Origin: Brenneria roseae subsp. roseae
GTDB lineage: Bacteria > Pseudomonadota > Gammaproteobacteria > Enterobacterales > Enterobacteriaceae
Assembly: GCF_003115845.1 (NCBI RefSeq)
Contig: NZ_KZ819023.1
Location: forward strand, 394,314-458,313
Reading direction: 5' to 3'
Length of the DNA: 64,000 nucleotides
The position numbers were made by a program, and so were the translations under genes. Below, piece after piece: positions 40,199-49,611 of the stretch (position 1 is its first letter; each line of letters begins with the position of its first letter). Under the pieces are notes generated by a model, which did not search any database, was not told the DNA's origin, and saw only the letters and a list, made by a program, of their open reading frames with translations.

Positions 40199-41389
40199 AT
40201 GAAACCCATTTATCTGGATAACAACGCCACTACCCGGATTGACCCGATGGTACTGGAAGCCATGTTGCCATTTTTGCAGGATCAATATGGCAACCCGTCA
40301 TCCATCCACGATTTCGGTGAACCTTCCCGCCGGGCGCTGGCCCGTGCCCGTGAACAGGTCGCCAGCCTGTTGGGCGCCCGCTATGACAGCGAAGTGATTT
40401 TTACCTCTTGCGCGACGGAAGCCACCTCTACCGCGATCCTTTCGGCCGCGGAGGCTTTTCCGTCCCGTCGCGAGATCGTTACCACCGCGGTCGAACATCC
40501 GGCGACGCTGGCGGTGTGCGAACATCTGGAACGTCAGGGATATAAGATTCATCGGCTGGGCGTGAACGAACAGGGCGCGCTCGATCTGGATGCGTATCGA
40601 GCCTTGCTGCATGACGGCGTGGCGCTGGTGACGGCCATGTGGGCAAACAACGAAACGGGCGTATTGTTCCCGATTGAGCAGATGGCGCGACTCGCCCATG
40701 AGCACGGCATTCTGTTTCACTGCGATGCGGTGCAGGCCGTCGGGAAAGTACCGATTGCCATCGCGGATTCCGGGATCGATATGCTTTCCTGTTCGGCGCA
40801 TAAAATCCACGGTCCGAAAGGCACCGGCTGTTTGTGGCTGCGGCGCGGTACTCGTTTCCGTCCGCTGTTGCGCGGCGGGCATCAGGAGCGCGGCCGGCGG
40901 GCAGGAACGGAAAATATTGCCGGTATTGTCGGGATGGGCATGGCGAGCGAATTAGCCGCGCTGCACCTGCCAATGATGATGAGCAGCATTGCGCCGCTGC
41001 GCGATCGGCTGGAGGCGGGGTTGCAGTCTATCGCCGGTACCCGCGTGATGGGCGGTGAACAACCGCGCACGCCGAATACGCTTAATATTGCCTTTGAGTT
41101 TATTGAAGGCGAAGCCATTTTGCTGATGCTCAATCAGGTCGGTATCGCCGCATCCAGCGGCAGCGCCTGTACCTCGGGTTCATTAGAGCCGTCCCATGTG
41201 ATGCGGGCCATGGACATTCCGTATACCGCCGCGCACGGCAGCATTCGCTTTTCACTGTCGCGCTATACGCGCGAGCGGGAAATCGACTATGTCCTGGAAC
41301 AGTTGCCTGCGATCGTTGATCGGTTGCGCGCCCTGTCCCCGTACTGGCAGCAGGATAAACCCGGCGCGTTCATGCCGGCCTGGGGCTAA
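40199..41389 (+). CDS. nifS: NifS cysteine desulfurase
   Basis: A 396-residue PLP enzyme that takes sulfur from L-cysteine for NifU. The PLP Lys is in [14 protein letters not shown], the catalytic Cys in [17 protein letters not shown], and the N-terminus is the typical [19 protein letters not shown] 40199 with AAGGAA seven bases upstream is chosen; longer in-frame starts overlap nifU. 34 bp after nifU. Confidence 0.97.
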   Translation: MKPIYLDNNATTRIDPMVLEAMLPFLQDQYGNPSSIHDFGEPSRRALARAREQVASLLGARYDSEVIFTSCATEATSTAILSAAEAFPSRREIVTTAVEHPATLAVCEHLERQGYKIHRLGVNEQGALDLDAYRALLHDGVALVTAMWANNETGVLFPIEQMARLAHEHGILFHCDAVQAVGKVPIAIADSGIDMLSCSAHKIHGPKGTGCLWLRRGTRFRPLLRGGHQERGRRAGTENIAGIVGMGMASELAALHLPMMMSSIAPLRDRLEAGLQSIAGTRVMGGEQPRTPNTLNIAFEFIEGEAILLMLNQVGIAASSGSACTSGSLEPSHVMRAMDIPYTAAHGSIRFSLSRYTREREIDYVLEQLPAIVDRLRALSPYWQQDKPGAFMPAWG

Positions 41390-41406
41390 TCAGGGAGGTT
41401 TCGCTC

Positions 41407-42552
41407 ATGCAACCCATCGTCATTAACGACACTACGCTGCGCGATGGCGAACAAAGTCCCGGCGTCGCGTTCAGCGCGGATGAAAAGCTGGCTATTGCCG
41501 CCTCATTGGTCAGCGCGGGAGTGCCGGAGCTGGAAGTCGGCACCCCGGCCATGGGAGAAGAGGAGTGCGCGCGCATTTATCGCATTCGCCAGACGCTACC
41601 CGATGTCACCCTGATGGCCTGGTGCCGGTTGAATGAGGGCGACATTCGGCAGGCGGCGGCATTGGGGGTGAACTGGGTGGATATCTCGCTGCCCGTTTCT
41701 GCCTGTTTACGGCAGTACAAGGTCGGTTTGTCATGGCCGGATATGCTGCGGCAATTGGGGGAACTGACCCGGTTTGCATCATCGCTGGGGCTGAGCGTGT
41801 GTATCGGGGGCGAAGATGCCTCGCGCGCCAGTGAGAAAGATTTGGCGGCCGTTGCGCAGACGGCCCGTTTATCGGGAGCGCAGCGAATGCGTTTTGCCGA
41901 CACGCTGGGGTTACTCGATCCGTTCTCCGCCTTTCAGCAAATTCAACAGCTGCGGCGCTACTGGTCGGGCGAACTGGAAATTCATGCGCATAACGATTTT
42001 GGCATGGCGACGGCGAATACGCTGGCCGCGGTGCGGGCAGGCGCGACACACGTCAGCACTACCGTTTTAGGGTTGGGAGAGCGGGCGGGTAACGCTGCCC
42101 TGGAGCAGGTAGTGCTGGCGCTGTCACACACGCAGCTGGGCGATACGCACATTGATACCACACGGCTGCCTGCGCTTTGCGAGCAGGTGGCCCGGGCGGC
42201 GGGCGAAACCATCCCTTATCGGCAGCCGCTGGTCGGCGAACGGGTATTTACTCATGAATCCGGGGTCCATGTCGCCAGCCTGCTGAAAGATGTCGAAAGT
42301 TACCAAAGCATCGCCCCGCAGATACTGGGGCGCCAGCATCAACTGGTGCTGGGGAAACACTCCGGGCGGCGGGCGCTGGAAGCGATTTTCTCGCAGCTTG
42401 GTCTGGCGGTGAATGACACGCAGATCCCGCTGATCCAGCAGGCGCTACGGACGTTCGCTGAAACCGGTAAGCGGAGTCCTACCGCGGATGAGCTATGCCA
42501 TCTTTATCAGGGGCTGTCGGAGATACCGGCGCGGGCGCTTAACGTAGTCTGA
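41407..42552 (+). CDS. nifV: NifV homocitrate synthase
   Basis: A 381-residue synthase that condenses acetyl-CoA and 2-oxoglutarate to R-homocitrate, the organic ligand of FeMo-co. N-terminal TIM barrel with [18 protein letters not shown] and the metal-binding [17 protein letters not shown]; the C-terminal part carries [17 protein letters not shown] and [17 protein letters not shown] site before the ATG. Confidence 0.96.
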   Translation: MQPIVINDTTLRDGEQSPGVAFSADEKLAIAASLVSAGVPELEVGTPAMGEEECARIYRIRQTLPDVTLMAWCRLNEGDIRQAAALGVNWVDISLPVSACLRQYKVGLSWPDMLRQLGELTRFASSLGLSVCIGGEDASRASEKDLAAVAQTARLSGAQRMRFADTLGLLDPFSAFQQIQQLRRYWSGELEIHAHNDFGMATANTLAAVRAGATHVSTTVLGLGERAGNAALEQVVLALSHTQLGDTHIDTTRLPALCEQVARAAGETIPYRQPLVGERVFTHESGVHVASLLKDVESYQSIAPQILGRQHQLVLGKHSGRRALEAIFSQLGLAVNDTQIPLIQQALRTFAETGKRSPTADELCHLYQGLSEIPARALNVV

Positions 42553-42613
42553 GCGCCGATAATGCGTCAGTGATGTATCGCGGTAGGGCAAGCGAGTGGT
42601 AAGAGGTAGCGTT

Positions 42614-42964
42614 ATGGATTGGTTTGATGAACTGCCCGGCGTGAGTCAGTTGGAAAGCGCCGAGGATTTTCTGCATTTTTTTGCGATCCCCTTTGATGCG
42701 CAACAGGTGCAGGTCCGGCATTTGCATATCCTGCATGCCTTCAGCCGCCGTTTGCGGCAATACCATCCCGCGGAAGAACCGCTGATGCCCCCGCAACAAC
42801 GCCAACAGTTTCGCTTGGATCAGGTGCGGACCATGTTGCGGGAAAGTTATCTGTTCGTCGTCAGCGGTGAATTGCGTGAACGTTCAGAGTTGAAAGTCTA
42901 TCAACGTACCGTCCGCTGTTTCATTCCCTGGCTATTACTGGATGATGAAGGAGACGTAACATGA
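42614..42964 (+). CDS. nifW: NifW, nitrogenase stabilising/protective protein
   Basis: A 116-residue NifW family protein; NifW associates with MoFe protein and helps maturation or protection from oxygen. Recognised from MDWFDELPGVSQLESAEDFL and FAIPFDAQQVQVRHLHIL. ATG 42614 with AGAGG seven bases upstream is preferred over GTG 42596. It overlaps nifZ by four bases (ATGA). Confidence 0.92.
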   Translation: MDWFDELPGVSQLESAEDFLHFFAIPFDAQQVQVRHLHILHAFSRRLRQYHPAEEPLMPPQQRQQFRLDQVRTMLRESYLFVVSGELRERSELKVYQRTVRCFIPWLLLDDEGDVT

Positions 42965-43407
42965 AACCCCGATTTGCGTTTGGTGAGGCGGTGCGGGTGA
43001 TCAGAAGCGTACGTAACGACGGGACGTTCCCGAACAAAGCGCGCGGCGAGCTGTTGGTGCGTCGCGGCACCATCGGCTATGTGCGCGAATGGGGGACGTT
43101 TTTGCAGGATAACATCATCTATCAGGTCCATTTTATTGATGATGACCGTATCGTCGGGTGTCGCGAACAGGAGTTGATTCCGGCCAGTGCGCCGTGGGTT
43201 GAGGGCGCGTTTCAATATGGCGACTGGGTTTCCGCCTCGATGATTCTGGCAACCGATCATCATATCCGCGTGCAGGCCGGGGATGTCGGTCAGGTCATGG
43301 GCGTTGAACACGGCACACGGCCGATGCAGTTCATCGTCCTGTTTGGCGGGACATTATTGCAGGTACCGGAACATGCACTGGAGGCCATTGATCATGACGG
43401 CCTGTAA
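42961..43407 (+). CDS. nifZ: NifZ, P-cluster maturation protein
   Basis: A 148-residue NifZ, which assists formation of the second P-cluster of the MoFe protein. The N-terminal SH3-like barrel is visible (FAFGEAVRVIRSVRNDGTFP, GELLVRRGTIGYVREWG), and a second copy-like segment follows (FQYGDWVSASMIL...GDVGQVMGVEHG). ATGA overlap with nifW; its end overlaps the start of nifM by 14 bases. Confidence 0.93.
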   Translation: MKPRFAFGEAVRVIRSVRNDGTFPNKARGELLVRRGTIGYVREWGTFLQDNIIYQVHFIDDDRIVGCREQELIPASAPWVEGAFQYGDWVSASMILATDHHIRVQAGDVGQVMGVEHGTRPMQFIVLFGGTLLQVPEHALEAIDHDGL

Positions 43408-44251
43408 TGCTGAAACGCTTTCCATGTGGCAGCGTTATTCCCGTCTGAAGCTTTCCTTATCGCTGCATCAGTGCCTGCCGTGGCAACAAACGGAAGAACA
43501 GCGGCGTTTATTCGTCATCCAGTTGGCGCGCCAGTGGAAACTGGAACGCGCCATCAGCGAACGGGCGGAGCAGCAGGGTATCCGGGCGGACGAACACGGC
43601 ATCATGACCGCGCAATATGTTCTGCGCACGTTTTTCGATGATGAACCGTCCTGGCTGGCGGCGTTGCGACATGCCGGTATTGATGACGCCGGGCTGCTAC
43701 AGGCGCTGACGCATGAAGCGACATTAACCGCCGTGTTGGATGCGGTCGCCGGGCAGGCGCCGCCGGTCAGCGACGGTGAGGTTGAAACATGGTATCAGCA
43801 GAATGCGCATCGCTTTCAGCAACCGGAGAAACGTCTGGCGCATCACTTGCTGCTGGTGATTGACGACGCACCGGCTGATTCAACGCGGGTGGCGGTGGCC
43901 GACCGCATGGCGGCGCTGCAACATCGGTTACAGATGGACCCCCGCCGTTTCGCTCGCCTGGCGGCACGTTTTTCCGAGTGTCCGACGGCGCTGGAAGGCG
44001 GCAAACTGGGGTGGATAAAGCGCGGTATGCTATACCCGGAATTGGACGCCATGCTTTTTTCCATGCAGACGGATACGCTCAGCCCGATCGTGGAAACGGC
44101 AATGGGACTGCATATTCTATGGTGTGAAGCTATTCAACCTGCGAGCGAAATCCCCAAAGCGCAGGCACTGGCGCAAATCCGCGAACAGTGGCAGGAAACC
44201 CGGCGTCAGCAGTACCTGCGTCAATGGCTGGCGACGATCGGCGCACGGTAA
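43394..44251 (+). CDS. nifM: NifM, peptidyl-prolyl isomerase for NifH maturation
   Basis: A 285-residue parvulin-type PPIase required to make active Fe protein in Klebsiella. The N-terminal half is helical (SMWQRYSRLKLSLSLHQCL); the parvulin domain spans about residues 145-260 (LAHHLLLVIDDAP, FARLAARFSECPTALEGGKL GWIKRGMLYPELDAMLFSM, ETAMGLHILWCE). ATG 43394 lies inside the nifZ end. A hairpin at the stop codon marks the end of the nifUSVWZM unit. Confidence 0.93.
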   Translation: MTACNAETLSMWQRYSRLKLSLSLHQCLPWQQTEEQRRLFVIQLARQWKLERAISERAEQQGIRADEHGIMTAQYVLRTFFDDEPSWLAALRHAGIDDAGLLQALTHEATLTAVLDAVAGQAPPVSDGEVETWYQQNAHRFQQPEKRLAHHLLLVIDDAPADSTRVAVADRMAALQHRLQMDPRRFARLAARFSECPTALEGGKLGWIKRGMLYPELDAMLFSMQTDTLSPIVETAMGLHILWCEAIQPASEIPKAQALAQIREQWQETRRQQYLRQWLATIGAR

Positions 44252-44259
44252 ATGCGCCG
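44239..44259. terminator. Hairpin at the nifM stop
   Basis: CGGCGCA / TGCGCCG, a 7-bp stem with a 7-base loop that includes the nifM stop codon, between convergent nifM and the HAD phosphatase gene. No T-tract. Confidence 0.4.
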
Positions 44260-44265
44260 GCATAT

Positions 44266-44916
44266 TCACCAGTGCAGTATCGTCCATCCTGCCTGCTGCG
44301 CCTGCTGTCGCAGTGCGTCGTCAGGATTCACGACATAAGGGACTCCCACTTGTTGCAGCAGCGGGAGATCGTTGATGGAATCGGAATAAAAACTGGCATC
44401 GGTCAATGCTTGTGCGTCTCCTCCCAGCAGATGATACAGGCGAGTCACTTTCCCTTCGCCGAAGGTCAGAATGCCCTGAGTGCGGCCGGTATAGCGGCCA
44501 TCCCGCACTTCAAGATCGATGCTCAGTGTTTCACGGATATCAACGCATCGGGCTATGGGTTCTACCAGATGCGCCCCGGAGGCGGAAATGATAACCAGGC
44601 GATCGCCTCGTTCGCGATGCGCTTGCACGCAGCGAAAAGCGGCGGGCCGCAGCGTTGGGCGGATCACTTCCTCAATAAACCGGGCCACGCTGTTCGCCAC
44701 TTCTTCGACCGTGCGTCCGGCCAGTGGCGCCAGCGTAAAGCGCATGTAATCATCCATGGACAGTGCGCCGACGGCGTACTGTTGCATCATCGCCTGTTCG
44801 GTGTGGATAAACGCGGGATCGCTCACCCAGCCGAGCTCGAACATGTACTGACTCCATAAGCTGGCACAGTCGCCGTCAATCAGTGTCTCGTCCAAATCAA
44901 ACAGCGCCAGACTCAT
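44266..44916 (-). CDS. HAD-IB family phosphatase of the organophosphorus cassette
   Basis: A 216-residue haloacid dehalogenase-type phosphatase close to the SerB/CicA branch. HAD motif I is FDLDETLIDGD (nucleophile Asp), motif II Ser lies in LVIISASGAH, motif III Lys is in GEGKVTRL, and motif IV is YSDSINDLPLL. It would remove phosphate from a small monoester. Last gene of a minus-strand operon with an ABC importer and a phosphodiesterase-like gene; its ATG overlaps the ATPase stop (ATGA). A natural task is to free inorganic phosphate from the product of the upstream hydrolase. Substrate unknown. Confidence 0.8.
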   Translation of the reverse strand: MSLALFDLDETLIDGDCASLWSQYMFELGWVSDPAFIHTEQAMMQQYAVGALSMDDYMRFTLAPLAGRTVEEVANSVARFIEEVIRPTLRPAAFRCVQAHRERGDRLVIISASGAHLVEPIARCVDIRETLSIDLEVRDGRYTGRTQGILTFGEGKVTRLYHLLGGDAQALTDASFYSDSINDLPLLQQVGVPYVVNPDDALRQQAQQAGWTILHW

Positions 44917-45905
44917 GCGACCTCACACAATGTCGTCATATCAAGCTGTAGCCCAATCCGGCTACCGTCAGGCCGGAGGTCGGCCACTGAGCGGTTCAGC
45001 ACATCCACCCGCAATTCCACGTCCTGTGCCTGCACCCGGTAACGGATCACATTGCCCAGCAGACTGTGGCTGATAATGGTGGCCGCCACGCCTTGTCCCT
45101 CCGGCAGCAGAGTAATCGACTCGGGGCGCACCGCCACCTGACTGCGATATCGTCCCCCCGTGAGCAACGCGGCCTGCTCGGCGCTCAGCAGATTATAGCT
45201 ACCGATGAATCCGGCGGCGAAGGCATTCACCGGGCTGACATAAAGGGTTTCGGCCGGACCGTTCTGTACGATCTTGCCCTGATTCATCAGTACGACCCGA
45301 TCCGAGAGCGTCAGCGCTTCCTCCTGATCGTGGGTCACAAAAATGGCGGTTAGCTTCAGTTCACGCTGAATGCTGCGGATCTGCTCACGCAAATGTTTAC
45401 GAATGCGGGCATCCAGCGCCGACAGCGGTTCGTCCAGCAACAGCAAGCGCGGACGGGTCACCAGCGAACGGGCCAGCGCCACCCGCTGGCACTGGCCGCC
45501 CGACAGTTGATGGGGATAGCGGTGAGCGAAGGCGCTCAGTTCCACCAGTTCCAGTATCTGATCCCGGCGCGTCAGCATTTCTTGCGCCGGGATCTTTTGC
45601 ATCTTCATACCGAAAGCCACGTTGTCCGCCACCGTCATATTGGGAAACAAGGCATAGCTCTGGAAAACCATGCCAATGTCGCGCTTCTGGGGCGGCAAGG
45701 GGGTCAGATCCTTGCCATGCAACAGAATCTGTCCGCTATCCACTTCCGTGAGGCCGGCCAGACAGCGCAGCAGCGTTGACTTGCCGCAGCCGCTTGGGCC
45801 GAGCAGCGTAACAAACTCGCCTTCCTCCGCAGTGAAATTAATGTTTTCGAACACCTGCGTCGGACCGTAATGTTTATTCAACTGTTGAACGTTCAGATAA
45901 GACAT
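44913..45905 (-). CDS. ABC transporter ATPase (PhnT/PotA-like)
   Basis: A 330-residue importer ATPase. Walker A GPSGCGKST, Q-loop VFQSYALFPNMT, signature LSGGQCQRVALARSL, Walker B LLLLDEPLSALD and H-loop FVTHDQEEA are intact; residues about 240-325 form the TOBE/OB regulatory domain. It belongs to the Fe3+/spermidine/2-aminoethylphosphonate class and works with the two permeases and the binding protein encoded upstream. Confidence 0.88.
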   Translation of the reverse strand: MSYLNVQQLNKHYGPTQVFENINFTAEEGEFVTLLGPSGCGKSTLLRCLAGLTEVDSGQILLHGKDLTPLPPQKRDIGMVFQSYALFPNMTVADNVAFGMKMQKIPAQEMLTRRDQILELVELSAFAHRYPHQLSGGQCQRVALARSLVTRPRLLLLDEPLSALDARIRKHLREQIRSIQRELKLTAIFVTHDQEEALTLSDRVVLMNQGKIVQNGPAETLYVSPVNAFAAGFIGSYNLLSAEQAALLTGGRYRSQVAVRPESITLLPEGQGVAATIISHSLLGNVIRYRVQAQDVELRVDVLNRSVADLRPDGSRIGLQLDMTTLCEVA

Positions 45906-45909
45906 GTTG

Positions 45910-46695
45910 TTACTCTTTGTCCCGGTTAAGGGCGTTGGCGACCAGCGTCAGCACCAACACCACGACGAAATAGGAAATCACCAGCGCGCTGGTGAAATGG
46001 CCGCTCTCGTTGCGCATGTTGTAGAGATAGACCTGCAAGGTTTCGAAACGGCTTCCCACCAGCATATTGGCGAATACAAATTCGCCGATCAGGAAGGAGA
46101 ACGACAGCAGCAGCGCCACCATACAGCCTTTGCGCAGATTGGGCAGCACTACGCACAACGCCGCCCGGAGGGGACTGGCGCCCAGAAGCTGGGCGGCATC
46201 CATCAGATCGCGCAGTTGGATGGCATGCATATTGTTGGTCACGGCCCGGTAAATAAAAGGCAGGGCAATGGTGAAGTAACAGCCGATCAGGATCCAGGGC
46301 GTACCCGCCAGCGGCAGGGGGCCGTCGGCATAAATCTGCAACAGGCCGACCGAGGAGACAATAGGCGGTACGGCAAACGGCAGGAGGATCAGGATATTCA
46401 TTATGGCGTCGAGGCGGGGAAAGTAGTAAGCGATGACGAAGATCAGCGGCAGCACCAGCAGCAGCGACAACAGCAGCGCACCTGCGCAAATCAGCAGTGA
46501 CCGGGCGAGGGCGGACAGGAAACGTTCATCCTGCCAAAGCCGTATCATCCATTGCAGGCTGAAGCCATCGGGCAGAATCGTGGCTCCCCACTGGCTGGAA
46601 AAAGCATATACCAGCGTGGCCGCCAGCGGCAGTATCAAAATCAGCCACAATAGGCTGACCATCAACTGATGATAACGGTGTTCGGTACGTGTCAT
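45910..46695 (-). CDS. ABC transporter permease 2 (PhnV-like)
   Basis: A 261-residue inner-membrane permease with six predicted helices, starting with LMVSLLWLILILPLAATLVYAF. The BPD_transp_1 EAA loop is DLMDAAQLLGASPLRAALCVVLP NLR. Four bases separate it from the ATPase. It pairs with the next permease gene to form the channel. Confidence 0.85.
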   Translation of the reverse strand: MTRTEHRYHQLMVSLLWLILILPLAATLVYAFSSQWGATILPDGFSLQWMIRLWQDERFLSALARSLLICAGALLLSLLLVLPLIFVIAYYFPRLDAIMNILILLPFAVPPIVSSVGLLQIYADGPLPLAGTPWILIGCYFTIALPFIYRAVTNNMHAIQLRDLMDAAQLLGASPLRAALCVVLPNLRKGCMVALLLSFSFLIGEFVFANMLVGSRFETLQVYLYNMRNESGHFTSALVISYFVVVLVLTLVANALNRDKE

Positions 46696-46734
46696 CGGGG
46701 ATTTTCCTCTCTGGTTTCGGTTAATCGCCTGGCG

Positions 46735-47574
46735 TTATGAGCGGGCATGGCGATAGCCGCGGCGGATCAGCCACTGATGTATCACGGTAATCAGCGTCAT
46801 CAACACCACCAGCAGCATCCCCAGAGCGCTGGCCATATTGGGATTGAGGAACAGATCGCCCGCCACCAGCGATGAAATCCGAATGGGAACCGCATTGAAA
46901 TTACCGCCGGTCAGCGCGTAAAGCGTGGCATAGGCACCAAGCGCGTTAGCCAGCAGGATCACAAAGGTGCCGAGCAGCGCGGGCATCAGCACCGGTAAAC
47001 CGATATACCGCCAGTAGCGGGCGGTGTTGGCTCCCAGCAGGGCGGCAGATTCACGCCAGTCCTCCCGCAGGGTATCGAAAGCGGGGTAGAGCAGCATCAC
47101 GCCGAGCGGGATCTGAAAATAGGTATAGATCAGCACCAGACCGTTTTTTGAATACAGGGAAAAATCCCCCAGCAGACCCGCCTGACGTAGCAACAGCGTG
47201 ACGCAACCGTTGGCCCCCAACAGAATAATGAAGGCGAAGGCCAGCGGCACACCGGTAAAATTACTGCTCATGTTGGTAAACGACAGGACCAGATCGTGCA
47301 ATCGTCCTTTGCCAAGACGATGCAGCGAGTAACTGCAAATCAAGGCGATCAGCAGGCCGAACAGACTGGACCAGAAGGTGATATGCAGTGAAAATTCGAT
47401 GGCCTGAAGGTAGAACGGCGAGGTCAGGATTTCACGATAATTGCCGATTCCCCATCCTTCCATCTCATGGTTAAAGCTATAAACGCCCATCCACAACAGC
47501 GGCGCCACCTGGAAGGCGATAAAAACCAGCGCGAACGGCAGCATCACCAGCGCGGCTACGACTTTCCTTTTCAT
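46735..47574 (-). CDS. ABC transporter permease 1 (PhnU-like)
   Basis: A 279-residue permease with six helices, first VVAALVMLPFALVFIAFQVA. The EAA loop is DWRESAALLGANTARYWRYIG LPVL. The ATG at 47574 overlaps the stop of the phosphodiesterase-like gene in ATGA, so I prefer it to the upstream ATG at 47592. Confidence 0.85.
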   Translation of the reverse strand: MKRKVVAALVMLPFALVFIAFQVAPLLWMGVYSFNHEMEGWGIGNYREILTSPFYLQAIEFSLHITFWSSLFGLLIALICSYSLHRLGKGRLHDLVLSFTNMSSNFTGVPLAFAFIILLGANGCVTLLLRQAGLLGDFSLYSKNGLVLIYTYFQIPLGVMLLYPAFDTLREDWRESAALLGANTARYWRYIGLPVLMPALLGTFVILLANALGAYATLYALTGGNFNAVPIRISSLVAGDLFLNPNMASALGMLLVVLMTLITVIHQWLIRRGYRHARS

Positions 47575-48368
47575 TTCAACAGATCCCGGCATACTGATTT
47601 GTCATGCGCCACGCCCAGCAGCTCGCATATCGTTCCGCACAGCTCGGTCTGTTTCGGCGCGGCGGGCTCCAGACTGAATTCCTGACCGAAAACGAATAAC
47701 GGCACCTGCCGCTCTTCTCTGAGCGCGCCACCGTGGCTGCGATCGTCGTTCATGCCGTGATCGGCGGTAACCAGCACCTGCAACCCTTCCGCCAGCCAGT
47801 CCGGCACATAGTGGGACAGCAGTCCGTCCGAGATGCGGGCGCCGTTGCGGTATTCGCGGGACGAAAGCCCCCAACGGTGTCCCGCGTCATCAATATTCAT
47901 CGGATGGATCAGCAGGAAGTCCGGCTGATGGCGCCGCCTCAGACTTTCCGCATCCTCGAACAGATGCGAATCGGGGTAGTGGTCGGCGTGGTAAAAATGG
48001 CCGTATTGAATCGGCAGGTCCGGCGCCTCGGTGTGGCGATCCCGGATCGGTTCGAACGGCGTGCGGTTATAAAGCTCGGAAACCCAATAATAGGCCGCTG
48101 CCGCGGTGGTCAGATCGGCGGCGCGGGCATAATGAAAGATGCTGCGCTGGTTGGATAACCGGCTGACGCCATTGTGCACAATACCGCTGCGCACCGGCGG
48201 CGTACCGGTGAGAATACATTCATACAACGGACGGGACAGCGAAGGCAGTTCGCATTCCAACGAATACATCCGGCCTCGGCCTTCTGCACATTCACCCAGC
48301 AAATATCCCATCGCGATTTCGGCTACCTGGAAACTCAATCCGTCCAGCACCACCAGCACCGTTTTCAT
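47571..48368 (-). CDS. Alkaline phosphatase superfamily phosphodiesterase/phosphonate hydrolase-like
   Basis: A 265-residue cytoplasmic protein of the alkaline phosphatase/nucleotide pyrophosphatase superfamily. Metal and active-site motifs: LVVLDGLS (first metal Asp), SLSRPLYECILTG with a Ser as probable nucleophile, HPMNIDDAGHRWG (Asp/His ligands), and VTADHGMNDDRSHGG (Asp-His ligands plus His). Members cleave phosphodiesters, nucleotides or phosphonoacetate. Encoded between the binding protein and permease genes, it probably hydrolyses the imported compound. ATG 48368 is slightly better spaced from AGGA than ATG 48371. Confidence 0.8.
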   Translation of the reverse strand: MKTVLVVLDGLSFQVAEIAMGYLLGECAEGRGRMYSLECELPSLSRPLYECILTGTPPVRSGIVHNGVSRLSNQRSIFHYARAADLTTAAAAYYWVSELYNRTPFEPIRDRHTEAPDLPIQYGHFYHADHYPDSHLFEDAESLRRRHQPDFLLIHPMNIDDAGHRWGLSSREYRNGARISDGLLSHYVPDWLAEGLQVLVTADHGMNDDRSHGGALREERQVPLFVFGQEFSLEPAAPKQTELCGTICELLGVAHDKSVCRDLLK

Positions 48369-48381
48369 CATACTTCCTATT

Positions 48382-49446
48382 TTATTGTTTCATTGCCATC
48401 ATCACGTTTTCCTGCCACTGGCGCGGCAGCTGTTTGGCGCTGTTCTCCCAGGCGGCGGGATCGGCGATCGGGTGAGCGTTCTTATACTGTTCGATCGGCA
48501 GCAGTTTGGCTTTCACATCTTCTGGCAGCGTCAGATTTTCCACGCGAATCGGACGGGCGTAGCCACGCGCCAGATTGAGCTGCCCGGCGTCGGAAAAGAT
48601 GTATTCACGCGCCAGCTTGGCGGCATTGGGATGTTTGGCGTATTTGTTGATGATGGTGGTGTAGCCCGAGGTGATGGAACCATCGGCGGGGATTAATACT
48701 TCAAAGCGATTCGGATCAATCTGGTCGCGGTAGTTAAGACCGTTGAAATCCCAGACGATACCCACTTCGATCTCTCCCTTTTCCAACGTGGCGATGGTCG
48801 GGTTGTTCAAGCCCAGCCGACCGGCCGCCGCCAGTTTTTGGAAGAAATCCAGACCGGGCTTGAGGTTTTTTTCGTCACCGCCCAGGGCATAAGTGGCGGC
48901 CAGTACGCCGTTGACGGCCTGAGCGGCCGTTCCCACGTCGCCGACGTTCACCCGATAACTGCCGTTGAGCAGGTCCGCCCAACTGTGCGGGATGTCTTTT
49001 ACGATATCCTTGTTAACGATAAAGGCGATGGTGCCGGTATAAGCCAGCGCCCAGTGGCCGTCTTTGTCTTTAGCCCAATCCGGCACCTGTTCCCAGGTGG
49101 TGGGTTTGTAGGGCTGGGTGACGCCTTGTGCAACGGCGACAGGACCGAACGAAGCGCCCACATCGCCAATATCCGCGCTGGCATTGTTTTTTTCCGCCTG
49201 AAATTTGGCGATTTCCTGCGCTGAACTCATATCGGTATCGCTGTGTTTCAGACCGTATTTTTCCGACAGATCGCGCCATGTATCCTTCCAGTTGGCCCAG
49301 CTATCGGGCATTCCCACGCTGTTGACCTGACCTTCCTGGCGGGCGGCCTGTTCCAGTTGCGTCAGATCGGCATCGGTGGCGGCCAGAGCCGACTGACCGG
49401 CCAACGCCAGCGCAGTGGTCAGCACAGAGACAAACAATCGTTTCAT
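48382..49446 (-). CDS. Periplasmic substrate-binding protein (PhnS-like)
   Basis: A 354-residue binding protein with a clear signal peptide (RLFVSVLTTALALAGQSALA, cut before ATDAD). The extracellular solute-binding family 1/6 fold matches Fe3+, polyamine and 2-aminoethylphosphonate receptors (ADIGDVGASFGPVAVAQG, GTIAFIVNKDIV, GEIEVGIVWDFNGL). First gene of the minus-strand cassette; GGAG lies nine bases before the ATG, and a perfect inverted repeat lies 33-52 bp upstream of the start. Confidence 0.85.
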   Translation of the reverse strand: MKRLFVSVLTTALALAGQSALAATDADLTQLEQAARQEGQVNSVGMPDSWANWKDTWRDLSEKYGLKHSDTDMSSAQEIAKFQAEKNNASADIGDVGASFGPVAVAQGVTQPYKPTTWEQVPDWAKDKDGHWALAYTGTIAFIVNKDIVKDIPHSWADLLNGSYRVNVGDVGTAAQAVNGVLAATYALGGDEKNLKPGLDFFQKLAAAGRLGLNNPTIATLEKGEIEVGIVWDFNGLNYRDQIDPNRFEVLIPADGSITSGYTTIINKYAKHPNAAKLAREYIFSDAGQLNLARGYARPIRVENLTLPEDVKAKLLPIEQYKNAHPIADPAAWENSAKQLPRQWQENVMMAMKQ

Positions 49447-49478
49447 ATATGCACACTCCGGTAAGAGAGGAAAAATAA

Positions 49479-49498
49479 TTGCTGGTCTAGTCCAGCAA
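49479..49498. promoter_or_regulatory. Probable operator of the UTRA/GntR regulator
   Basis: TTGCTGG-TCTAGT-CCAGCAA is a perfect 7+7 inverted repeat centred on CTGGTCTAGTCCAG. This fits the HutC-subfamily GntR consensus (GT-N-TA-N-AC) and resembles TGGTCTAGACCA-type sites reported for phosphonate regulators. It lies between the divergent binding-protein and regulator genes, so it can control both. Confidence 0.6.
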
Positions 49499-49611
49499 GA
49501 TCCGCACCAATCTATCGAAAGAATATGAATCTTTTATGGCGATATAATCTGAGCGCGTTTTTTTGTTAAGGTCTGTAGAAAATCTCTTGAGTTACCGTAA
49601 ACTGGCGCACT

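Noticed and set aside
45904..46500. 198-codon plus-strand frame opposite the permease gene
   Set aside because: Gln/His-rich reverse complement of membrane helices; no start signal.
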